From CAWDYA01 sp963806495 (GTDB lineage Bacteria; Acidobacteriota; Polarisedimenticolia; JACPZX01; DASXTC01), in the NCBI GenBank assembly GCA_963806495.1, contig CAWDYA010000002.1, positions 372,001-436,000 of the forward strand: a stretch of DNA of 64,000 nucleotides, given 5' to 3'. The notes below the pieces were generated by a model. The model did not search any database. It was not told the origin of the DNA and was given only the letters and a program-made list of their open reading frames with translations. Shown here piece after piece: positions 41,374 to 49,215 of the stretch. The translations under genes were made by a program, and so were the position numbers. How positions within the stretch are numbered: the stretch's first letter is position 1; every line of letters begins with the position of its first letter.

Positions 41374-43067
41374 TCGCTGTGCTCTCCGTGATCGGTTCCA
41401 GCCGGACTGAGCCGCACCACCGTTCGATGCGGCCCGGGGACGACTTCCTTCGCGACGATTCCTTCGGTCGCCCGGAGCTCCTCGAGGTCCGACGTCCGGA
41501 TGACCCAGAGCGCGCCGGGACTGGCCGCCACCTCGCGTCTGAGTTGTCCCAGTTTCGGCACGCGCGGCAGATCGCGTCCAAGATAATAATCCAGACTGAC
41601 GTCGGTGACACGAAAAGCCGCATGGACCTGCCCGGCCAGTCCGGACGCCTCGAGCTTGCGAACGAGCGGGCGGGTGGAGTCGAACGGCTCGAGCTTCGGC
41701 AGCGCCACGGCCACGAACACCAGCATTGCCGTCAGGCTGGTCGCGGCTCCGCAGGCGAGATAGGCTCTCAGGGAGCGCCGGTACACGGCAAACAGCGCCG
41801 CCACCGAGCCCGCCACCAGTATGCCGCCGAGAGCCAGGGCGGACCCCTCCATCCCCTGCCACCCATGCCCGGACGACGCGGGCACGAGCCCCGCGAGCGC
41901 GGCCAGCGCGATACCGACCCCCAGCCAGGCGGACGCGCGGCCGGGCTTGCCGGCCTGTGGCGGGCCGGCCCCCAGCAGCCGGTGCCAGTAGGAGCCGAGC
42001 AGCAGCGCCGCGGCGGGGTAGGCGGGCAGGACATAGGTCGGAAGCTTGGAAGCGGAGAGGGAGAAGACGAGGATCACCGAGGCGAACCAGCAGAGCGGGT
42101 ACAGCGATGGCGCGGCGACGGCGTTCCATCGCGCGCGCAGGGCCTGCATGAACCCGCGCCAGAACCCCAGCGGCAGCGCTCCCGCCCAGGGAAGCAGACC
42201 GATCCCCAGGACGACGGCATAGTAGAATGGGAACGTCTGGTGCTCGGGCTGCAGGAAGCGTCCGAGGTTGCCCTGCTCGATGAAGGAGCCGAGCAGCAGG
42301 TCGCGATGGACCAGGGCCATGTACACATACCAGGGACCTGCGGTGGTCAGCATGCCCGCCGCACCCGACAGCAGAACGGACGGGCGGAACAGGTCGCGTC
42401 TCAGGCCGATGAACGCGTAGGCGCTCAGCGCCAGGGCGGGCAGCAGCACGCCGACGGGTCCCTTGGTGAGGGCGGCGAGACCGAAGGCCGCGCCGGCGAG
42501 GTACACGTGGGTGGCACGGCGCGTCTCGAGATACACGGAGACGGCGAGCATCCCCAGGATGAGAAAAAAGGTCAGCGTCATGTCGGTGATCGCGGCGCGG
42601 GCCGCCACCGCGTATCCGAGGCTTGTGGCCAGGATCAGGGCCGAGGCGAACGCCGCTCCCGGCGGCATGCCGATCCGGCGCGCCAGCACCCGCAGCAGCA
42701 GGACGCCTCCCAGGGCCGCGAGGGCGGAGCCGATGCGCGCGGCGGCCTCGCTCACGCCCATGACATGATAGGCGGCCAGCACCACCCAGTAGAACAGGAT
42801 CGGCTTGTCGAACCAGAGCTCGCCCCGGAACAGCGGCACCGTCCATTGCCCTGCGTCGAGCATCTCCCGGGCCGGAACGGCATAGTACGGTTCGTCGGGA
42901 TCGGACAGGGCGTGGGAGCCCAGCCCCACGAAATAGAGGGAAAGGCAGACAGTGCAAAGGATCAGGATCGAGACGACGCCGGATAGTCCGTGCGCTCGGG
43001 AGAGCGGACCGCTCGAGGGGCCCGGACCGATCGGGTGCGGCGCCCCTGGGAGCGAGGAAGCTCGCAT
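41370..43067 (-). CDS. ArnT/PMT-family glycosyltransferase
   Basis: 565 aa, GT83-like, about twelve membrane helices. The acidic loop SDPDEPYYAVPAREML near residue 56 and FDKPILFYWVVLAAYHVMG near 85 are typical of ArnT-type transferases, followed by ITDMTLTFF and LTKGPVGVLLP. These enzymes move a sugar from undecaprenyl phosphate to lipid A or another periplasmic acceptor. The next gene in the operon, a GT2-deacetylase, is a fitting maker of the donor. It is divergent from a two-component system, with 62 bases between. Confidence 0.85.
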   Translation of the reverse strand: MRASSLPGAPHPIGPGPSSGPLSRAHGLSGVVSILILCTVCLSLYFVGLGSHALSDPDEPYYAVPAREMLDAGQWTVPLFRGELWFDKPILFYWVVLAAYHVMGVSEAAARIGSALAALGGVLLLRVLARRIGMPPGAAFASALILATSLGYAVAARAAITDMTLTFFLILGMLAVSVYLETRRATHVYLAGAAFGLAALTKGPVGVLLPALALSAYAFIGLRRDLFRPSVLLSGAAGMLTTAGPWYVYMALVHRDLLLGSFIEQGNLGRFLQPEHQTFPFYYAVVLGIGLLPWAGALPLGFWRGFMQALRARWNAVAAPSLYPLCWFASVILVFSLSASKLPTYVLPAYPAAALLLGSYWHRLLGAGPPQAGKPGRASAWLGVGIALAALAGLVPASSGHGWQGMEGSALALGGILVAGSVAALFAVYRRSLRAYLACGAATSLTAMLVFVAVALPKLEPFDSTRPLVRKLEASGLAGQVHAAFRVTDVSLDYYLGRDLPRVPKLGQLRREVAASPGALWVIRTSDLEELRATEGIVAKEVVPGPHRTVVRLSPAGTDHGEHSE

Positions 43068-43129
43068 GCGGACACTTTAGGCGATCGTCCTGAACGAATG
43101 CAAAACGCGACAGGAGGGGGGAGGGGACG

Positions 43130-43804
43130 TTGCGAATTCTCGTTGTAGAGGATCATACCGAGACCCGGTCGATGCTCGAGCGGGCCCTCAAGGAAGCCGG
43201 GCACACGCCCGATCCGGCCGCTGATCTGGCCACAGCGCGCAGCAAGGCGGCGGCGGGAGGCTACGGTGCCGTCATCCTCGACTGGATGCTGCCCGACGGG
43301 GCCGGGATCGATCTGTGCCGCGAGCTGCGTGCGACGCACGACACGACGCCGGTGCTGATCCTCACGGCGCGCGGCGAGGTCGACGACAGGGTGCGCGGCC
43401 TGGACGCGGGCGCGGACGATTATCTGCGCAAGCCCTTCTCCGTGGCCGAGATGCTCGCCCGGCTGAGGGCGCTGCTGCGGCGCGGCCCGCGTCTCGAGGC
43501 GGAGACGGTCACGCTCGGCCCGATCGAGGTCAGGCTGTCGGAGAGGCGCGCGCTGAAGGAGGGGCGTGAGGTCCCCCTGACGGCGAGAGAGTTCTCGATT
43601 CTCGAGGTGCTCCTGCGGCGGCGCGGCCACGTCGTCTCCCGTTCCGATATCCTGGAGGCGGTCTGGGGGGAGGACACCGAGAGCGCCGGGGCGAGCCTTG
43701 AGGTGCTGATGGGCCGGCTCCGCAAGAAGCTGACCCCGGAGGCGACCGAAGCGCTCATCGAGACGCAACGGGGTTTCGGCTACCGCCTGCGATCGGCGGA
43801 ATGA
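43130..43804 (+). CDS. OmpR-family response regulator
   Basis: 224 aa from TTG 43130, with a strong purine-rich ribosome site before it. Receiver domain with phosphoacceptor Asp51 (LDWMLPDG), Thr79-type residue in LTARGEVDD and Lys in LRKPFS; C-terminal winged helix (LTAREFSILEVLLRRRGHVVSRSDILEAVW to GFGYRL). Closest in style to PmrA/QseB/TctD. The histidine kinase gene overlaps by ATGA. The short intergenic region shared with the ArnT operon makes that operon a likely target. Confidence 0.9.
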   Translation: MRILVVEDHTETRSMLERALKEAGHTPDPAADLATARSKAAAGGYGAVILDWMLPDGAGIDLCRELRATHDTTPVLILTARGEVDDRVRGLDAGADDYLRKPFSVAEMLARLRALLRRGPRLEAETVTLGPIEVRLSERRALKEGREVPLTAREFSILEVLLRRRGHVVSRSDILEAVWGEDTESAGASLEVLMGRLRKKLTPEATEALIETQRGFGYRLRSAE

Positions 43805-45180
43805 GGCGACCCACGCTCCTGCGGGAGTTGATCCGCACCCAGAGGCTCGTGCTCACGCTCACCTGCGTGCTGCTCACCTTCGGGGCTCTGGTGACCGGGG
43901 CGGTCCTGCTCCGCAGCGACCAGAACAGGACGATCCGCAACGTGGCGGCCTCCCTGTGCACTGCCGTTGCGAAGGAGAAGATCGAGGAGAGCCTCGATGA
44001 AGTCGGCGCAGCGAGAGAGACCTTTTCCGAGGCGTCCATGTCCGCGTATGGGCTCGAGTTGCTCGACGCCTCGGGGAGGAGCCTCGTCAGCAAGGGCCCT
44101 CTACCGCCCTGGCCGCGTGATGGCGCTGCGCGGCCGACGGCTGGTTGCCGTTCCATCGGCAGGTACAGCTTTCTCGGCAGCGAGCGGGGGTACCGCGCGT
44201 GCGCCCAGCCCTGTACCGAGGGGTTCACGATCCGCGTCTCAGCGGAGGATGTGCTCTCCACGCGGACGGCCCGCCGCACCGTCCTCGCGAGCCTCCTCGT
44301 GCTGCCGGTGGCGGTCTTCATGGGCACCATGATCGGTTCGGCGGCCTTCCGACGCAGCCTCCGGCCTCTCGCCGAGCTGCGCCGCGCGGCGGCTCGTCTG
44401 CGTCCCGGCCAGAGAACGACGCTCGGGGTGGGTTCCGTGCCCGCCGAGCTGGCCGGGCTCGAGAAGGCGTTCGACAAGGTTCTCGGCAGGCTCAGCGAGG
44501 CGATCGAGCGCGAGAAGCGGTTCACCCATGAGGCCTCCCACGAGTTGCGCACGCCGCTGACGAGCCTGAGGGGGCGACTCGACCATATCCTGAGCCGTCT
44601 CGGGGACCGGCCCGATCTGAGGATCGACGCCGATGCCGCACTGATGGATGTCGACGCGCTGGACCGGTTGATCGAGGCGCTCCTGCTTCTCGCCCGCTCG
44701 GAGGCGACCTCGCTGCCGCTGACCCCGGTCAATCTGTGCGATCTGGCGCGGGGCCTGGCGACCCGGCAGCACCGGATGGACGGTCCCGGCAGCCCCGCCC
44801 TCGAGGTGGAGGCCCCCGACGAGATCCTGGTGCGCGGCAGCGAGGAGCTGCTGGAGCGGGCGGTCGGCAATCTGATCGAGAACAGCCGGAAGTTCGGCGG
44901 CACCCAGACGCGGATCCGGATCCGCGTGTTTCGCAACAGCGGAGCGGGGGTGATCACCGTCGACGATGACGGCCCCGGCATCCCCGCGGAGTATCGGCCC
45001 CGGGTGTTCGAGCGGTTCTATCGCGGCGCGGCCGACCGGCAACGCACGCCCGGCACCGGTCTCGGTCTGGCGGTGGTGCGCGCCATCGCTCTGAGGCACG
45101 GCGGCGATGTCTCCGCTGGCCCGGGCGAGAGGGGAGGCGAGGAGGTCCGCATCGTCCTCCCATTGCTCGTCGAGGCGTGA
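43801..45180 (+). CDS. Sensor histidine kinase
   Basis: 459 aa. Membrane helices at about 17-38 and 160-180 enclose a periplasmic domain of 120 residues with three cysteines (Cys116, Cys134, Cys138). A HAMP-like linker is followed by the phosphorylated His247 in THEASHELRTPLTSLRG, then N box ENSRKFGG, G1 VDDDGPGIP, F box FERFYRG and G2 GTGLGLAVV. It pairs with the response regulator upstream. The signal is unknown; an envelope or cationic peptide signal is suggested by the ArnT operon next door, not by the sequence. Confidence 0.9.
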   Translation: MRRPTLLRELIRTQRLVLTLTCVLLTFGALVTGAVLLRSDQNRTIRNVAASLCTAVAKEKIEESLDEVGAARETFSEASMSAYGLELLDASGRSLVSKGPLPPWPRDGAARPTAGCRSIGRYSFLGSERGYRACAQPCTEGFTIRVSAEDVLSTRTARRTVLASLLVLPVAVFMGTMIGSAAFRRSLRPLAELRRAAARLRPGQRTTLGVGSVPAELAGLEKAFDKVLGRLSEAIEREKRFTHEASHELRTPLTSLRGRLDHILSRLGDRPDLRIDADAALMDVDALDRLIEALLLLARSEATSLPLTPVNLCDLARGLATRQHRMDGPGSPALEVEAPDEILVRGSEELLERAVGNLIENSRKFGGTQTRIRIRVFRNSGAGVITVDDDGPGIPAEYRPRVFERFYRGAADRQRTPGTGLGLAVVRAIALRHGGDVSAGPGERGGEEVRIVLPLLVEA

Positions 45181-45184
45181 GACG

Positions 45185-45472
45185 TCAGCCGAGCGGGGCC
45201 CGGCCGTCGGCACGCCCGTCCTCCAGGTCGATCGCACGCAGCTTTGCGTGGAACTCCTCCATCGTGCACAGTCCTTTCTCGACGGCGATCCGCTGGATCG
45301 TCTTGACGGACAGTGCCAGCTCTCCAAGCGCGGCCTCGAGCTTCGCCGCGTCGACGCCGCCGGCGGAGCCCCGCACCGAGGCGGCCTCCGCGCGGGAGCG
45401 GGCGGCGTCGTCCCTGAGCTGGTCGATGCGGTACTGCTGGTAGAAGTCGAAGATCCAGTTGATGAGCCCCAT
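45185..45472 (-). CDS. Small coiled-coil protein, 95 aa
   Basis: Begins MGLINWIFDFYQQYRIDQLRDD, preceded by GGGAGG at a proper distance. An aromatic amphipathic start could touch the membrane; the rest is helical with heptads (residues about 20-65). No cysteine pair or known motif apart from CTMEEFHAKLRAID near the end, a helix seen in several small unknown proteins. Function unknown. It converges on the histidine kinase gene with 4 bases between. Confidence 0.55.
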   Translation of the reverse strand: MGLINWIFDFYQQYRIDQLRDDAARSRAEAASVRGSAGGVDAAKLEAALGELALSVKTIQRIAVEKGLCTMEEFHAKLRAIDLEDGRADGRAPLG

Positions 45473-45549
45473 GTATCGTCCTCCCGGCGGGTACGCGAAC
45501 CGCACTGAGAGTCATACGCAAGACAAGCCCCCAGGTTCTTCCGCGCGGG

Positions 45550-45579
45550 TTGACTTCCCGGTCGGGCAGCCGCTAGGAT
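45550..45579 (+). promoter_or_regulatory. Promoter upstream of comM
   Basis: TTGACT at 45550-45555 and TAGGAT at 45574-45579, 18 bases apart. The expected start near 45586 is only a few bases before a strong terminator hairpin at 45591-45631, so full-length comM mRNA needs read-through. Confidence 0.6.
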
Positions 45580-45590
45580 GCGTGACCTGA

Positions 45591-45637
45591 GGGCTGGTTG
45601 GCCCCGCCTTGATCGGCGGGACGGCCGGCCCTTTTTT
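45591..45637 (+). terminator. Strong intrinsic terminator or attenuator
   Basis: A long GC-rich hairpin. The inner part is CCCGCC, loop TTGATC, GGCGGG; outer arms GGGCTGGTTGG and CGGCCGGCCC pair with a few G-T pairs and one bulged A. It is followed by TTTTTT at 45632-45637. Points toward comM at 45688 and has no plus-strand gene just before it other than the promoter at 45550. It could end a very short RNA or act as an attenuator. Confidence 0.7.
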
Positions 45638-45687
45638 CGTGGGCGGGCACGGGGGAGGGCCTCACGTTCCATCAGGAGAGGCCGCCC

Positions 45688-47209
45688 ATGCTCTCGCGGA
45701 TGCTCAGCGCCGCGCTGTTCGGTATCGATGCCACGATCGTCCGTGTGGAGGTACACGGATCCGCCGGGCTCCCCGCGATCAACACGGTGGGGCTTCCGGA
45801 CCCCTCGGTCCGGGAGAGCCGCGAGAGGGTCCGCTCCGCGATCATCAATTCGGGGTTCACCTGGCCTCAGCGGCGCATGACGGTGAGCCTCGCTCCGGCC
45901 GACATACGCAAGGCGGGTGCGTCGCTCGACCTGCCGGTGGCCGTGGCGATCGTGGCCCTCTCGGAAAAGGATGTATCCGAGCCGATCCAGGAGTCGGCGT
46001 TGCTGATGGGTGAGCTGTCGCTCGACGGCGCCGTGCGGCCGGTGCCGGGCGTGCTCTCGGCGGCGCTCGAAGCGAGGGCTCGTGGCATCGGCCGGATCCT
46101 GGTGCCGGCGGCAAGCGCAGCTGAGGCCTCGTGTGTGTCCGGGATCGACGTGCTGCCGGTCGAGACCCTGTCGCACGCGGTGGCCCTGCTCAACGGGGAC
46201 GCACCGTCCGTGCCCGCACGTGCGGAGCCGATCGCGTCCGAGCCGGGCCACGGTGTCGACATGGCCGACGTGCGCGGCCAGGCGGTGGCGCGCCGTGCCC
46301 TCGAGGTGGCCGCGGCGGGAGGACACAACATCCTGCTCATGGGCCCGCCCGGGGCCGGAAAGACGATGCTCGCGCGGCGGCTGCCCACCATCCTTCCGCC
46401 ACTCGATCTCGACGAGGCGATGGAGATCACGCGGAATCCGGAGCGCCGCGGGTGCGGGTGGCGGGAGGCTCGCGTTCCGCCGACCCTTCCGTGCCCCGCA
46501 CCATACGGCGTCCGACGCGGCGCTGATCGGTGGCGGCGGCGGACCGGCCGGCGTGCGTCCGGGGGAGGTCAGCCTCGCGCATCGCGGCGTGCTGTTTCTC
46601 GACGAGATGCCGGAATTCCACCGCCACGTGCTCGAGGTGTTGCGCCAGCCGCTCGAGGATGGCCACGTGACGGTCGCCCGAGCGGCGCGGACGGCGCGTT
46701 TTCCGGCTTCGTTCATTCTCGTGGGTGCGATGAACCCCTGCAAGTGCGGCTTCCTCGGCTGCTCCACCCGGGAGTGTCTCTGCACGCCGCCGCAGATCGC
46801 CCAGTACCGCAACCGCGTCTCGGGGCCGCTGCTGGACCGGATTGATATGCACGTGGAAGTACCGGCCGTCGCGTACGCCGAGATCGCTTCGCACCAGGCG
46901 GCCGAGGCATCGGCACTCATCCGCAGGCGTGTGATCGCCGCGCGCGAGCGCCAGCGGGAGCGCAACCCTGAAGGCGTGGTCAACGCGCGTCTGCCGGGAC
47001 CGGCGTTGCGGAAGCTGTGCGAGCTGGACGCCGCGTCACGCCGGCTTCTGGAGCGTGCCGTGACGAAGCTGGGGCTGTCGGCGCGTGCACACGACAGGGT
47101 GCTCAAGGTGGCGCGCACGCTGGCCGACATGGAAGGCAGGGACGGGATCGCCGCCGCGCACGTTGGCGAGGCGATCCAGTACCGGGGGATGGACCGTGCG
47201 GATTCCTGA
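45688..47209 (+). CDS. comM: ComM/YifB-family AAA ATPase (frameshifted)
   Basis: Mg chelatase-like helicase that aids branch migration in natural transformation. N-terminal Lon protease-like domain (FGIDATIVRVEVHGSAGLPAINTVGLPD), then Walker A MGPPGAGKTMLARRLP near residue 220, RPFRAPHHTASDAALIGGG, Walker B GVLFLDEMPEF and the zinc motif CKCGFLGCSTRECLC. The frame breaks at AA 46435-46436: the left part ends out of frame at 46845; with one A removed the two parts join as MEITRIRSAAG and the protein is about 506 aa, the normal family size. AGGAG precedes the ATG. Confidence 0.86.
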
Positions 47210-47215
47210 ACCGTC

Positions 47216-47992
47216 TCAGCTGTCCGGCCCGGATCGGCCCGTGCGTCCGCGTGGACGATCGTACCAGACACCCCAGCGGTCGCGGTTCTTGATCGAGTGC
47301 GGCAGGAACGCCACGAGCATCTGCTTCGTCAGCTTCCATCCGCTGTACCACTGCAGCTTTCGTGAGGAGGTCAGCACCTTCGGCTTGCGGATGATGGCGA
47401 CGCTCATCTTATGCGTGCGCCCCCAGCGGCGCATCGCTTTCGAGAAGAAGACGTCCTCGAAGAAGTACAGCTCCTCGTCGAAGCCGCCCACCTCCTCCCA
47501 GACGCGCCTCAGGCAGTAGATGTACAACCCCGGCGCCAGCTTCCGGATGAAGGACAGGCGGTTCCATCCCCAGTGGAAGATCGTGCCGTACCATCCGGGA
47601 TGAGCCGTGTCGATCCGTACCAGGGCGCCGCCGCCGGCGACGCGACCCGACTCGAGGCGTTCGAGGGTGGCGGACAGCAGCGCCGGGTCGAGCGTCGTAT
47701 CGGCGTCGAGAAAGATGAAGTGTTCCCCGCTTGCAGCGCGGGCCGCCGTGTTGCGCGCGCGGGACATCTGGTTGTGCGGCTCGAAGACGACGCGCGCGCC
47801 GCCGCCCTCGGCGACGCGCGCGGTGCCGTCGGAGGAGTTGTTGTCGCAGACGACGATCTCGTAATCGGCGCGCGACAGCGCGGAGAAGCTCGCGTGCACG
47901 GCACGCAGCGTCTGCGCAAGGAATTCCTCCTCGTTGTAGGCGGGGATCAGGACGCTGGTGCGGACTGTGCCGGCCATCGTCTCGTCACTCAT
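47216..47992 (-). CDS. GT2 family glycosyltransferase
   Basis: 258 aa. SVLIPAYNEEEFLAQTL, then VVCDNNSSDGTA and the metal motif FLDADTT near residue 97. The later part FDEELYFFEDVFFSKAMRRWGR carries the acceptor-side acidic residues. No membrane helix, so a cytosolic or peripheral enzyme that uses a nucleotide sugar. It overlaps the acyltransferase gene upstream by 8 bases, so a glycolipid such as LPS is a likely product. Confidence 0.82.
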   Translation of the reverse strand: MSDETMAGTVRTSVLIPAYNEEEFLAQTLRAVHASFSALSRADYEIVVCDNNSSDGTARVAEGGGARVVFEPHNQMSRARNTAARAASGEHFIFLDADTTLDPALLSATLERLESGRVAGGGALVRIDTAHPGWYGTIFHWGWNRLSFIRKLAPGLYIYCLRRVWEEVGGFDEELYFFEDVFFSKAMRRWGRTHKMSVAIIRKPKVLTSSRKLQWYSGWKLTKQMLVAFLPHSIKNRDRWGVWYDRPRGRTGRSGPDS

Positions 47993-48974
47993 CCCCGCTC
48001 GGCTGCAGCTCCGCGAAGCCCCAGGGCCACCACTGCTCGGGCCGCTCGATCACGCGGGCCTCGAGCCGCTCGGTCCAGACCCGACACAACGCGTCAACCC
48101 GCCGCGGCCCGAGCGATGCGACATCGAGCGGCGGCAGCAGCCTGATGAGGGATCGCCCCTGCGGCAGATGGAGGGACTCGACCAGGAGAATCGGCATCCC
48201 GAGACGCAGCGCCAGGATCGCAGGGCCGCGCTCGACCGGCAGTCTCGTGGGGCCGAAGGGGATCAGCGCCGCGGATTGAGGCCTGACCGCGAGATCGAAG
48301 GTCAGGTAGAAGACAGCGTTGTCACGTGAGCACGACTTGAATTCATCGGCCGCGCCCTGGTCGATCATGCTGAGTCGGATGCCGCGCGCCCGCGCCCGAT
48401 CCACGAGGTATCTGTCGATACTGCGCAGCGGAAAGGAATTGAACACGGCGCGCACCGGAACGCCGCGACCCGCAAGATGGACGGGGGCGTGCCACCAGGT
48501 CCCCTCGTGCCCGCCCACGAGCAGCGCCCCCCGCCCCGCCTCGAGGGCCCGGGTCAGATGCTCCTCGCCCTCCAACTCGGTCACCCGGGCGGTCTCGTCG
48601 GATGGCCCCTCGAGGATCCGGGCTGCCTCGAGCCGCAGCCGGACCATGTATTTCTGGTGAGCCCGGAAGATCCGCTCTCGCTCTACGGCTCCGACGCCGA
48701 TCGGGCCGAAGAACGACTCCATGTTTGTTCGGCATCTGTTCCAGGTGATTCGGCGGACCGGCAGGGAGACGCCGGAGGCGATGGCGTGGCCCACGGGGCG
48801 GGGGACGTGACCCACCAGGCGGATCAACGCCTTCGACGTCACGAAGATGGCCGGCAGGCAACGGCGCAGCAGCCCCTGACGCTCGGTCGGCGCGGCCGAC
48901 GGGTCGGACGCGGCGACCGACGGGCGATCGACATCGGCGAGATCCGGGGGTGATACAGGTGCTGCGGGCGTCAC
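47985..48974 (-). CDS. LpxL/HtrB-like lysophospholipid acyltransferase
   Basis: About 329 aa from GTG 48974, chosen for AGGAG 8 bases upstream; the open frame starts at 49049. It matches the lipid A acyltransferase family: a hydrophobic helix near residue 60-80, LVGGHEGTWWHAPVHLAG (the usual His-x4-Asp site reads HEGTWW, with no acidic residue at the fifth position), ARGIRLSMIDQG and a Pro/Gly-rich LIPFGPTRLPVERGPAILALRLGMP loop. It adds an acyl chain to lipid A or a related lipid. The altered active-site motif is a point to check. Coupled to the GT2 gene. Confidence 0.78.
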   Translation of the reverse strand: MTPAAPVSPPDLADVDRPSVAASDPSAAPTERQGLLRRCLPAIFVTSKALIRLVGHVPRPVGHAIASGVSLPVRRITWNRCRTNMESFFGPIGVGAVERERIFRAHQKYMVRLRLEAARILEGPSDETARVTELEGEEHLTRALEAGRGALLVGGHEGTWWHAPVHLAGRGVPVRAVFNSFPLRSIDRYLVDRARARGIRLSMIDQGAADEFKSCSRDNAVFYLTFDLAVRPQSAALIPFGPTRLPVERGPAILALRLGMPILLVESLHLPQGRSLIRLLPPLDVASLGPRRVDALCRVWTERLEARVIERPEQWWPWGFAELQPSGDE

Positions 48975-49215
48975 GTGCGGGGCTCCTCGTGCGCGACCAA
49001 CAGGGCCAGGATAGGGCAACGTCGCCAGCGTGCGGAAACACGATACCATCGCCCCGCCCGATAGGAAAGGTCGGATCGGGTGGGCGGGGGTTATGGTACG
49101 ATGACAGCGTTGAGTTCCTGACGGCCGCTTCCCGCTGACCGCACATCATCCTGAAGCGCCGCCCGCGTCGTGTCACACGAGTCCGCGAGTCGACGAGCAG
49201 AGGAGAGTGCGGTCC

